Positions 42,314-49,800 of a DNA stretch of 64,000 nt are shown one piece after another. Under the pieces are notes generated by a model, which searched no databases, was not told the origin of the DNA, and saw nothing but the letters and a program-made list of their open reading frames with translations. Origin of the DNA: Azophilus sp965215035 (lineage in GTDB: Bacteria > Pseudomonadota > Gammaproteobacteria > Pseudomonadales > Azotimanducaceae); the NCBI GenBank assembly GCA_965215035.1, contig OZ244040.1, forward strand, positions 1,116,001 to 1,180,000, read 5' to 3'. Every line of letters starts with the position of its first letter. Position 1 is the first letter of the stretch. The translations under genes were made by a program, and so were the position numbers.

Positions 42314-43456
42314 ATGAAATCACTGATCTGCGATATGCTCGGTTGCGAGTTCCCCCTGTTGGCCTTCAGCCACTGCCGCGATGTGGTGGCGGCGGTGACG
42401 AATGCGGGTGGCTTCGGTGTGCTTGGCGGAGTGAGCCACACACCGCGGACGCTGGATATCGAGTTGTCGTGGATCGATGAGCAGGTCAAGGGCAAGCCCT
42501 ATGGCCTAGACCTGATCGTGCCGACCAGTATGGACAGCAGGGAGGAATCTTTGTCGGCGGCGGAGATCGAAGCCCGCATTCCGCCTGAACACAAGGAGTA
42601 CGTGCGCAACCTGCTGGCCCGGTACGACATTCCGACGGCTGATCTCTACGCCCCGGAAACAAGGGATAGGGCGGGCGACAGCATGCGCGAGAAAGGTGCC
42701 GAGCGCCTGCTTGATGCCGCCTTTGCCCATCCCATCGGGCTGATCGCCAATGCCCTTGGCGTACCGCCCGCATTCATGCTCGAACGGGGCAAGCGCGAGG
42801 GCGTTCCGGTCGCCGCCCTGACCGGTGCCCGGGAACACGCCATCAAGCACGCCGAGGCGGGTGTCGATATCCTTGTGGTGTCCGGTACAGAAGCCGGCGG
42901 CCACTGTGGCGAAGTGTCGACGCTGGTGTTGATTCCCGAGGTGCTGCAGGCGCTGGAACCCTATGGCGAAATTCCCATTCTGGCGGCCGGCGGGATCGCC
43001 ACTGGGCGGCAAATGGCCGCGGTGATGGCCATGGGCGCGCACGGCGCCTGGACGGGCTCCGTGTGGCTGACCACCGCCGAGGCGGAAACCGCGCCGGCGG
43101 TGAAGGAGAAGTTCCTGGCCGCCAATTCTCGCCAAACCGTGCGCTCGCGCAGCCGTACCGGCAAGTACACCCGCCAGCTCCGTTCGGCGTGGACCGACGC
43201 CTGGCACGCCGAACAGGCGCCGGAGCCATTGCCCATGCCCCTGCAGGGGATGATCAGCGAACCGGCGCTGGGCAAGATCGCGAAGCTTGCGGATTCCGGC
43301 CATGCCGGTGCGAGGCAACTCACCACCTATTTTGTTGGCCAGGCGGTGGGGCTCATGAACCATGTGCAGTCGGCCCGGCAGGTGGTCTATGAATTCATGC
43401 AGGATTTCGCCGAGGCCAGCGAGCGGTTGCATGGTTTCATGGAGGATGACGACTGA
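42314..43456 (+). CDS. Nitronate monooxygenase / 2-nitropropane dioxygenase-type flavoprotein
   Basis: A 380-residue TIM-barrel FMN protein. Markers are FPLLAFSHCRDVVAAVTNAGG at the N-terminus (in two parts), the phosphate/active-site loop VSGTEAGGHCGEV, and the FMN-binding AAGGIATGRQMAA. The family includes nitronate monooxygenases and related enoyl-reductase-like oxidases; the exact substrate is not determined. It is longer than the class I enzymes. A 124-bp piece of this gene is duplicated at 40158. Confidence 0.9.
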   Translation: MKSLICDMLGCEFPLLAFSHCRDVVAAVTNAGGFGVLGGVSHTPRTLDIELSWIDEQVKGKPYGLDLIVPTSMDSREESLSAAEIEARIPPEHKEYVRNLLARYDIPTADLYAPETRDRAGDSMREKGAERLLDAAFAHPIGLIANALGVPPAFMLERGKREGVPVAALTGAREHAIKHAEAGVDILVVSGTEAGGHCGEVSTLVLIPEVLQALEPYGEIPILAAGGIATGRQMAAVMAMGAHGAWTGSVWLTTAEAETAPAVKEKFLAANSRQTVRSRSRTGKYTRQLRSAWTDAWHAEQAPEPLPMPLQGMISEPALGKIAKLADSGHAGARQLTTYFVGQAVGLMNHVQSARQVVYEFMQDFAEASERLHGFMEDDD

Positions 43457-43625
43457 ACCTCGCCTGGTCGCCTAGGTCCAGTGCGGCCCGGGAGTCCGCC
43501 GCCTCGTCCAGGTCGGCGATGACGATTGCCGCACCAGCCTCGACGAATGCATCGCAGATCGACCGGCCTAGGTGGCGGCGGTGCCGGTTACGATGGCAAC
43601 CCTACCGTCAAGCTGTCGAGACCTA
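43457..43625 (-). pseudogene. Short-chain dehydrogenase fragment
   Basis: The minus strand reads RQLDGRVAIVTGTAAT, then a stop and, after a frame change, ICDAFVEAGAAIVIADLDEA. These are consecutive pieces of an SDR N-terminus with the glycine loop damaged. The C-terminal 200 residues are missing. It abuts the nitronate monooxygenase stop. Confidence 0.75.
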
Positions 43626-43710
43626 CCCCAGGCAGACGCGGCCATTACGAATAGCCAAATGACCACCACGGTTCTACGGCGTTCACGCCGGAGTTCGATT
43701 AACTGGGAAT

Positions 43711-43804
43711 TGTAGTGGTCGGTTGACGAACCATGACCTGTAGTGGTTATGCGACTTGCGGAACTCGGCATGTGGTGGTTCGTCAACGTATCTCTATAGG
43801 TTCC
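43711..43804 (+). repeat. Element family E, copy 2
   Basis: TGTAGTGGTCGGTTGACGAA to TATAGGTTCC. It contains a perfect inverted repeat GTTGACGAACCA / TGGTTCGTCAAC (43722-43733 and 43776-43787). Similar throughout to 33121-33213. With the SDR fragment it fills the 43457-43879 gap. Confidence 0.82.
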
Positions 43805-43879
43805 GATTAGTTCGGTGAGCGGCGGTTCGAGCCCCGGCGGTGTTTGCGGTAAGGTGCGCCCTTTTTGCGGAGGATGGCG

Positions 43880-44662
43880 ATGGAACGCATATTGTTAGAT
43901 TTCGACGGCAAGGTGGCGGTTTTGAAATTCAACCACCCGGAGGTGCTGAATGCCGTGGGCGGACAGATGCTGGAGGAGTTGGGCGCAGCCGTTGCCGAGG
44001 TGGGGAACCCGGCCAACGGTGCCCGCTGCCTGCTGCTCACCGGCGTGGGCCGGGCGTTTTGCGCCGGGGCCAACCTGCGCGATGAAGAGCGTCGGGGGCG
44101 TTCTGGCGGTGCCGGCGACGGCCTGCGCGCCGGCTACCATCCCATTCTGTTGGGGATGAGGGATATGGACATGCCCATCGTTACCGCGGTGCACGGCGCC
44201 GCGGCCGGCGTCGGCATGAGCTTCGCCCTGCTCGGCGATATCGTCTGCGCCGACAAGGGCGCCTACTTTCTGCAGGCCTTCGCCCGCATCGGTTTGGTGC
44301 CGGATGGCGGCTCCACCTTCATGCTGCCGCGCCTTATCGGCTGGGGACGCGCCTTGGAGCTGGCGATGCTGGCGGAGCGGCTGCCGGCGGAGCGGGCCCA
44401 TGCCTGGGGCATGGTGAACCGCCTTTACGAGGACCACGACAGCCTCATGGAAGGGGCCATGGCCCTGGCGCGGCGGCTGGCGGACGGTCCCAAATCCCTG
44501 GCCCTCATTCGCCAGGCGTTCTGGAGCACCTGGCACAACTCCTATGAACAGCAGTTGGACTTGGAGGCCAGGCTGCAAAACGCAGCCGGTGCCACGGCGG
44601 ATTTTGCCGAAGGACGGCAGGCGTTTCTGGAGAAGCGGGCGGCGCAATTCAAGGGTGCCTGA
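43880..44662 (+). CDS. Enoyl-CoA hydratase/isomerase
   Basis: A 260-residue crotonase. It has the oxyanion-hole segments GRAFCAGANL and HGAAAGVGMSFALLGD. Where hydratases have two catalytic glutamates, this protein has AFARIGLVPDGGSTF, with alanine at the first site and aspartate at the second; that is the pattern of PaaG-type isomerases, so an isomerase or atypical hydratase is more likely than straight beta-oxidation. The ATG at 43880 is preceded by GGAGG at 6 nt; an ATG two codons earlier overlaps it. Confidence 0.9.
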   Translation: MERILLDFDGKVAVLKFNHPEVLNAVGGQMLEELGAAVAEVGNPANGARCLLLTGVGRAFCAGANLRDEERRGRSGGAGDGLRAGYHPILLGMRDMDMPIVTAVHGAAAGVGMSFALLGDIVCADKGAYFLQAFARIGLVPDGGSTFMLPRLIGWGRALELAMLAERLPAERAHAWGMVNRLYEDHDSLMEGAMALARRLADGPKSLALIRQAFWSTWHNSYEQQLDLEARLQNAAGATADFAEGRQAFLEKRAAQFKGA

Positions 44663-44769
44663 AGGCCGGGCGTGCGCCTCGGCCTGCTCGATGAACCCAA
44701 CCACGGCACGAATCGGCGGCTTTCGCTGAGGCCGGAGATGCGGCTGGCACGTGTCAAGCAGCCCTTGGA

Positions 44770-44880
44770 ACTCAAGGGTCTGGTGTGGCCTTGCGAGCCT
44801 GCGACTATGCCGGGGGGCTAACCAAGTTCGAGCCCAAAGAGGTCGAAAGACTGCTTGTCCCCGTGCCCGATGCCACATGA
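44770..44880 (+). pseudogene. C-terminal remnant of a type II DNA methyltransferase
   Basis: The frame ending at 44880 reads VALRACDYAGGLTKFEPKEV then ERLLVPVPDAT. GGL.K.EPKE(V/L)..LPVP is the characteristic end of N6-adenine methyltransferases of type II systems. Upstream the frame does not continue as a methyltransferase. Its TGA overlaps the ATG of the restriction enzyme gene (ATGA), the original operon junction. Confidence 0.65.
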
Positions 44881-45536
44881 CTAGGCTGCCGCAATGGAGC
44901 GAGGCCCAACTGGCTGATGATGTTGAAGAGGCCAGACGCTTGTTCCGAGAGCAGAGGCTGCGCGAACCGCGAGCACAGTACTCCCGCTTTTTCCGGCAAT
45001 TCGTCCCGGTGTTCTGTGACCTTGTCCGCCAATTGCCGGAGTTAGGCGACGACGCATTGGCTGCAGATGCGATTGTGGGTCTGGTAACGGACGAGGATAA
45101 ACGTACTGCGTTCAGGTACCTTGCTGCTCCACCCATCTCTGACGATGACCTGAAGGAACTGGCTCAATCAAAACTTTCGGCGAGAACCTTGCGAAGCAAC
45201 CCAGAAGAGGCTAGGCGCGTGCGCGACACGGTGCTGCATATCCTAGACCCTCACCGATTCCCTTGGGTCGCGGAGGGTTCCGAACCGACTCAGTCGGAGC
45301 GCGAGCGGGCTGTTGTAGCGTCGGCGGCCCTAGTGGCAGCCAGAAAAGTCGAAACCCAGCGGCGTGCTCAAGGTGGCCGAGACCAGCTCATGCAGCGACT
45401 CGGATTTCAGTGGATGGAGAATTCCTGGACCGGCCACTGCTGGTGGCAGATCGATGGGGCCGAGAATACCAGCGCCTTTCAGGCCGCGGTGGAAGCCTTG
45501 ACCGGCGTGGCGATTCCGGCGAACAAAGCCGAGTGA
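44877..45536 (+). CDS. XamI-family restriction endonuclease, C-terminally truncated
   Basis: A 219-residue protein. The N-terminal two thirds fit the XamI family (recognition GTCGAC in the type enzyme): LADDVEEARRLFREQRLREP, APPISDDDLKELAQSKLS, DTVLHILDPHRFPWV and TQSERERAVVASAALVAA. Full-length members have about 100 more residues with the PD-(D/E)xK-type catalytic core (an ECK motif); here the sequence changes after VETQRRAQGGR into an unrelated tail and stops. The nuclease is therefore probably inactive, which fits the loss of its methyltransferase just upstream. The pair is a decayed restriction-modification system. Confidence 0.7.
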   Translation: MTRLPQWSEAQLADDVEEARRLFREQRLREPRAQYSRFFRQFVPVFCDLVRQLPELGDDALAADAIVGLVTDEDKRTAFRYLAAPPISDDDLKELAQSKLSARTLRSNPEEARRVRDTVLHILDPHRFPWVAEGSEPTQSERERAVVASAALVAARKVETQRRAQGGRDQLMQRLGFQWMENSWTGHCWWQIDGAENTSAFQAAVEALTGVAIPANKAE

Positions 45537-45638
45537 GTGCCTAGCGTGGACTGCAGACTATGGCGGAATCGCTGTCCGAGTTTACCTTTGGGTCCCCGGT
45601 AGAGTCGGATGAGTGATCCGAACCACGAGGGGTGAACC

Positions 45639-46127
45639 GTGACCCACTTCGCCGCCATCGACTTCGAGACCGCGGACAACGGCCGCGACAGCGCCTGCTC
45701 GGTCGGCGTGGTGCGCGTCCGCGACGGGCGAATCGCCGGCACGTTTGACCGGCTGATCCGCCCGCCGCGGGAACGATTCATTCACACGCCCATCCACGGT
45801 CTGACTTGGAACGATGTCAGGAACAGCCCAAGCTTCGGCGAAATGTGGCCGGATTTGCGGGAATTCATCGATGGCGTGGAGTTCCTGGTGGCGCACAACG
45901 CCCCGTTCGACCGAAGTGTTCTGTACGCCTGCTGCGAAGCCGCGGCGATCGAGCCGCCAGCCCAAGAGTTCCGCTGCACCGTCCAGATAGCTCGCGCCAG
46001 TTGGAACCTGCCGTCAGCCAGCCTCCCGTCCGTTTGCGAGCATCTCGGCATCCCGCTCGACCACCACGATGCGCTGTCTGACGCGAAGGCGTGCGCGAGG
46101 ATCGCGATTCAGGCGCTCCGCGATTGA
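45639..46127 (+). CDS. DnaQ-like 3'-5' exonuclease (DEDDh)
   Basis: A 162-residue exonuclease with all motifs: AAIDFETAD (D8, E10; Exo I), VAHNAPFDRSVL (Exo II) and HHDALSDAKACA (His and Asp of Exo III). GTG start at 45639 with GAGG about 8 nt upstream. It is a stand-alone, short protein, like those fused elsewhere to helicases or used in repair and RNA turnover, and lacks the linker of the polymerase III epsilon subunit. No operon partner. Confidence 0.88.
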   Translation: MTHFAAIDFETADNGRDSACSVGVVRVRDGRIAGTFDRLIRPPRERFIHTPIHGLTWNDVRNSPSFGEMWPDLREFIDGVEFLVAHNAPFDRSVLYACCEAAAIEPPAQEFRCTVQIARASWNLPSASLPSVCEHLGIPLDHHDALSDAKACARIAIQALRD

Positions 46128-46247
46128 GTTGACTGCGTTTCAGGCTGCCCCCTCGGAGCGAGCATCTTGCCTTCACCTTGATCACTTTTGTCGCTGCCGC
46201 CCTAGACAGTTCGTGCCCGCTTGCCGGGGGTGGAAGAGGCGGCTCGG

Positions 46248-46649
46248 TCAGCCGTCGGTGGGCGGCGGTCGGCGTAGCAGCTTCTTGCTCCCGCGCAGCT
46301 TCTTGCCCCGCAACCGCCGGGCGTTGGCCGCCACTGGTGGTTGCGTTGGAATACGCTGTTTCGGGTGGCGCCAGGCGCGCGCGAGCAGCAAATCTAGCCG
46401 TGCCAGCGCGTCCTTGCGGTTCTGCTGCTGGGAGCGGAACCGGTCGGCGGTGATGACGATCTCACCAGACTGGTTGACCCGCCGGCCCGCCAGCCGTGCC
46501 AACCGTTCGCGAACCGGTGCCGATAGCCCCGCGCGGGCCAGATCCACCCGCAACTGTACCGCGCTCGATGTCTTGTTGACGTGCTGACCCCCGGGCCCGC
46601 CGGCGCGAATGAATTGAAAGCGAAGTGCTTCGGCTGGAATCTTGTGCAT
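46248..46649 (-). CDS. arfB: Alternative ribosome-rescue factor ArfB (YaeJ)
   Basis: A 133-residue peptidyl-tRNA hydrolase that frees ribosomes stalled without a stop codon. It has the catalytic GGQ (residues 20-22, in AGGPGGQHVNKTSSAVQLR) and the basic C-terminal tail (RRLRGKKLRGSKKLLRR) that enters the empty mRNA channel. The start at 46649 matches the family; an ATG at 46730 would add 27 Pro-rich residues. The tail confirms ArfB rather than a release factor fragment. Confidence 0.9.
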   Translation of the reverse strand: MHKIPAEALRFQFIRAGGPGGQHVNKTSSAVQLRVDLARAGLSAPVRERLARLAGRRVNQSGEIVITADRFRSQQQNRKDALARLDLLLARAWRHPKQRIPTQPPVAANARRLRGKKLRGSKKLLRRPPPTDG

Positions 46650-46834
46650 GACCCACTGCGGTAGCCGATGCGGTGCCGCCGGGGGCGGTGACCCCCCATC
46701 GGTCCGCTGACGTGTTCCAGCAGCTATCATAGCCCGCGGGCGGGAACCGGCAAATGGCGTTTACCAGCGGCCGCTACCCAAAGGAGATCAAAGGGTTGGA
46801 GGAAAGACTGAAGCCCCGCTTCGTCGTATTGGCC

Positions 46835-46979
46835 CGGTTTGAATTTGTGGGTCATGGCGAGGCCGTCCCGCATGGAGTTCGACGCAGCCGGAATTCAAAC
46901 TGAGTATCCATGTTGTCAAGAATGTATTTGTTGGTGGATTGCCATACAGCGTCTCGGTGCCGTTGGACGGGAGCCACCA
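46835..46979 (-). repeat. Element family C, copy 2
   Basis: Hairpin core GGTTTGAATTTGTGGGTC to GGAATTCAAACTG (46836-46902), then the outer arm in reverse (GAGTATCCATGTTGTC to CCGTCC... ending near GGGAGCC). Read on minus, the arm aligns with copy 1 while the core is inverted. It fills most of the 46650-47033 gap; no gene was seen there. Confidence 0.82.
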
Positions 46980-47033
46980 CCCGTTTCGTCTATGGATTGA
47001 CGGTGGAAACTGGGAATCGGCCACCAACTGGCG

Positions 47034-47603
47034 TTAACCGCTGCGGTCAAACACGCGCCTGAAGCGGCGGGTCTTGCCCTTTCTTGGGTTGATGGTCACC
47101 GACATGAGCAAGCGGCCATCCCGTTGGATTTCCAGCGTGCGCGCGACCTTGCGGGAGGTCGACTCGTAGTTGGAGGTTAGCTTTCTGTCTGACCAGGCGC
47201 TATGCAGGCCGCGGTAGGCACCCGGGCGAAGCTTCTCTTCCCCGACGCCTTGATAGGTCAGCAACAAGCCGTGTTCGTTTCTTTCGATGCTGAATGTCTG
47301 GCAGCGCAGCATTTCCGGATTGGGGATGCCGGCATCGCCCTCGGGCTTCGCGCCGCCGCCAACGGGAACGGGCACGCCGCTCACCGTCACGCTCGTGGAG
47401 AAGTTGCCCTGCAACCCTTCCCACCAGCGTACATTGGCGTTGTTCGGCTGTACTTGCTGGGTCTGCTCGACGTTCACCGTCCAGGTGCCGAGCAACTCCG
47501 ATTCCGCCGCCAGGGCGAGGCCCGGCCCCGGCGACCCTGATGCTAGCACCAGGAGCCAACCTAGGGCGATACCACAACTGCCGCGGTAGAGCTGCTTCAC
47601 CAT
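47034..47603 (-). CDS. Exported protein of unknown function
   Basis: A 189-residue protein with a signal peptide (ALGWLLVLASGSPGPGLALAAE). The mature part is beta-rich and opens with ELLGTWTVNVEQTQQVQP, as in small periplasmic lipocalin-like or crystal-unknown domains, and continues with CQTFSIERNEHGLLLTYQG and KVARTLEIQRDGRLLMSV. I do not recognise a named family. One cysteine only, so no disulfide. The start has no clear ribosome-binding site. It has no operon partner. Confidence 0.6.
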   Translation of the reverse strand: MVKQLYRGSCGIALGWLLVLASGSPGPGLALAAESELLGTWTVNVEQTQQVQPNNANVRWWEGLQGNFSTSVTVSGVPVPVGGGAKPEGDAGIPNPEMLRCQTFSIERNEHGLLLTYQGVGEEKLRPGAYRGLHSAWSDRKLTSNYESTSRKVARTLEIQRDGRLLMSVTINPRKGKTRRFRRVFDRSG

Positions 47604-48142
47604 AGGAAATGCCGCGCCAGCGCCGGGCTCATCCCAAAGTCGTCTGCCACCAACACCTGCTGGAACGGTTCCGTGGCGCAGACTTGCATGGACGTGCCCA
47701 CTTCCCTATGCGTCGGCGTACCGGCACCGACCATTACGGCGTCTCGCCGTTGCCCCGGACACCTATACTTGCCGTACTTCATGCAAAAAGGGAACAACCT
47801 ATTAACCTTGGGTAGTGTATCAGTTTGAATCCCAAGCCTGCCGAAACCCCTGTGTGCCGTGCCCCGCTCGGCCCACAAACTCAAACTGATACACTACCTA
47901 AGGTTGAACAGCAGCTCCCGGCAACGCCCCTATGCCAGATTTGGCGGCTCGATTTCACCGGGATTCGGTCGATTTGGGCGTCCGATTAAGGCGTTCCATG
48001 CACACATCGAGCGTAGCGGGGGTTTGGTAGTTGCTGAACGTTGCAGCACTTCATCGGTACCCCTTCGCGTAGCCGCTCTAGCCCACGACGAACCGATCAA
48101 CCGGTTCCTGGCGAACCGGTGATAGCGAAGATGCGCAGGCGG
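47604..48142. other. Intergenic region with one family-A element
   Basis: Apart from the family-A copy, bases 47688-47728 (GCATGGACGTGCCCACTT, then TATGCGTCGGCG) resemble 5906-5943 near the mini-element. The rest shows no gene. Confidence 0.5.
47811..47898 (+). repeat. Inverted-repeat element family A, copy 6
   Basis: Begins GGTAGTGTATCAGTTTG and ends CAAACTGATACACTACC, with one base lost in the core. Flanks TAACCTTG and TAAGGTTG match at 6 of 8 positions, a possible decayed target duplication. Confidence 0.9.
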
Positions 48143-49552
48143 CTACTGGCTTACAAAGCTGCCGTGAAAGCCGGCCGGGATGCGTAGCGGCAGCTTGGCC
48201 TTGGCGATAGGGCCGTTTTCCACCTCCAGAGCCCGAAAAACCAGTAACTCCGAGAGATTGCCGGGCGCATCGTAGGCCAGCATCAGCAGGTAGCCGTCCG
48301 CTTCCTCGGTGGCACCCACCCGGGGTGCGAATACCGCCTCGCCGCCCATTTGCCCGGAACCAAGCGCCCAGGTTTTGCGCGCGCCTGTTTGGGTGTCGTA
48401 GTGAATCAACTCGTCGAAGGAGGCGAAGGTGTCGCCCGAAGTACCCACCGCCCAGCCGTGGCGGTAGGGCACCGTCATGTAGCCATCGTTGGTGCGCGGG
48501 AATTCACACAGCATGTCGTCGTGCAAATCCTCCTTGATGCCGTTGGTATTGTCGGCGAGATCCATGGTCCAGCGGCGAAACGTGGGGCTGACGCCGTCGG
48601 AAGAGTCCGCTAGGGTGCCGTCGGGCTTCGGTGCGAACTGGGTGGCGTTCGCGCCCATCGCATCGACGTGCAACTTGGTGCCGTCCGTCCAGGAATTCAT
48701 CATGTGGAACATGAAGCGCGCATCCATGTTGAACCAGCGCACATCCTCGGCTTCGCCGTCGCGGGGCAGCACACCGAAATGACTGCCCTTGTCCGGTTCC
48801 CAGGCGAGCATGGGCCCGCCGGTCATGGCGCGCTCGATGCTAGTGGTTACCGGGAATATCGGGAACACGACATGTGTTTGCGTCACGAAGAAGTCATGCA
48901 CCATCGCGGAGTAGGGTGCCTCTAGGAAAAAGTTCTTGGTCAGGTTGCCGTTCTTGTCGCAGACGTTGTAGCGAATGGCGTTCGAGCCCGGGCCCTTGGC
49001 GCTGTAACCGAAGAAAATCATGTCGCCGTTGACCGGGTCGAACTTCGGATGCGCGGTAACCGGGCCGGCGATGGCGCCGTCGAAGTTGACGGTACCCTTG
49101 GTCTCCAGGGTGCGGTGCGCAATCTCGGTGGGCAGCGCGCCCTCCATCAGGGCCAGCATCTTGCCGTGATGGTTAACGATGTGCGTATTCGCCGTGTTGT
49201 ATTCGACCCCGGCGACGGACGGGTCGCCGGTCAGGGGGTTGCCAAAAACGCCGAACAGCGACTTGCCGGCCTCCCGTTCCACCTTGTACTTTTCGGATTT
49301 CACCCAGCGGTTACGCCAGGATATGCGCCCGTCTTCGATAGTGAAGCAGTGGATCATGCCATCGCCATCGAACCAGTGGTAAACATCGCCTTCCCGGGGT
49401 GGGTGCAGCGGGTCCGGGCCATTGCGGTAGTAGGTGCCGGCTAGGTCGGCGGGCAGTTCGCCTTCGACGACGAGGTCGGGTGCGTCGCACTCGACGCCCA
49501 TCGGCGCAAAATACCCCTGTAGGAACGGGTCGTTGGGGAAGGGTGCGGTCAT
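48143..49552 (-). CDS. Carotenoid cleavage oxygenase family protein
   Basis: A 469-residue seven-bladed propeller enzyme with a mononuclear iron site. The four histidine ligands can be placed in TAHPKFDP, SAMVHDFFV, MFHMMNSW and the C-terminal GFHGSFVS. The N-terminal GTYYRNGPDPLHPP and HWFDGDGMIHCF are family hallmarks. ATG at 49552 with GGAG seven bases upstream. Bacterial members cleave carotenoids, stilbenes or lignin-derived compounds; the substrate is not evident, and no carotenoid synthesis gene is in the window. Confidence 0.94.
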   Translation of the reverse strand: MTAPFPNDPFLQGYFAPMGVECDAPDLVVEGELPADLAGTYYRNGPDPLHPPREGDVYHWFDGDGMIHCFTIEDGRISWRNRWVKSEKYKVEREAGKSLFGVFGNPLTGDPSVAGVEYNTANTHIVNHHGKMLALMEGALPTEIAHRTLETKGTVNFDGAIAGPVTAHPKFDPVNGDMIFFGYSAKGPGSNAIRYNVCDKNGNLTKNFFLEAPYSAMVHDFFVTQTHVVFPIFPVTTSIERAMTGGPMLAWEPDKGSHFGVLPRDGEAEDVRWFNMDARFMFHMMNSWTDGTKLHVDAMGANATQFAPKPDGTLADSSDGVSPTFRRWTMDLADNTNGIKEDLHDDMLCEFPRTNDGYMTVPYRHGWAVGTSGDTFASFDELIHYDTQTGARKTWALGSGQMGGEAVFAPRVGATEEADGYLLMLAYDAPGNLSELLVFRALEVENGPIAKAKLPLRIPAGFHGSFVSQ

Positions 49553-49617
49553 GGTGCTCTCCTGATTGAACCGACAGTGTGCTACGGAGGGGGGCAACTA
49601 TCAACCCTGTGCGTCAT

Positions 49618-49753
49618 CCGGCAGCGATTCTCGTTTTGGCGGTCAACTTCACTGTTCGGCGCGCAACACCCCGCATTTCCGGCTTGAGTCGGGCCAAATC
49701 GACCGGCAAACCCTGCCTGTGGCGGGGCTGCAGGCCATAGTGAGAATTGCTGG
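49618..49753 (+). repeat. Element family D, copy 1 (full)
   Basis: About 136 bp with ends CCGGCAGCGATTCTC and, inverted, CCAGCAATTCTCA. The body shares CAACTTCACTGTTCGGCG, TTTCCGGCTTGAGTCGGG and a GC-rich hairpin around CCTGCCTGTGGCGGGGCTG. TCAT precedes and follows it, a possible 4-bp duplication. Confidence 0.82.
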
Positions 49754-49800
49754 TCATCCCACCCCGGGCAGCGCCCCTTCGATAGGAGTATAAATGCGCC

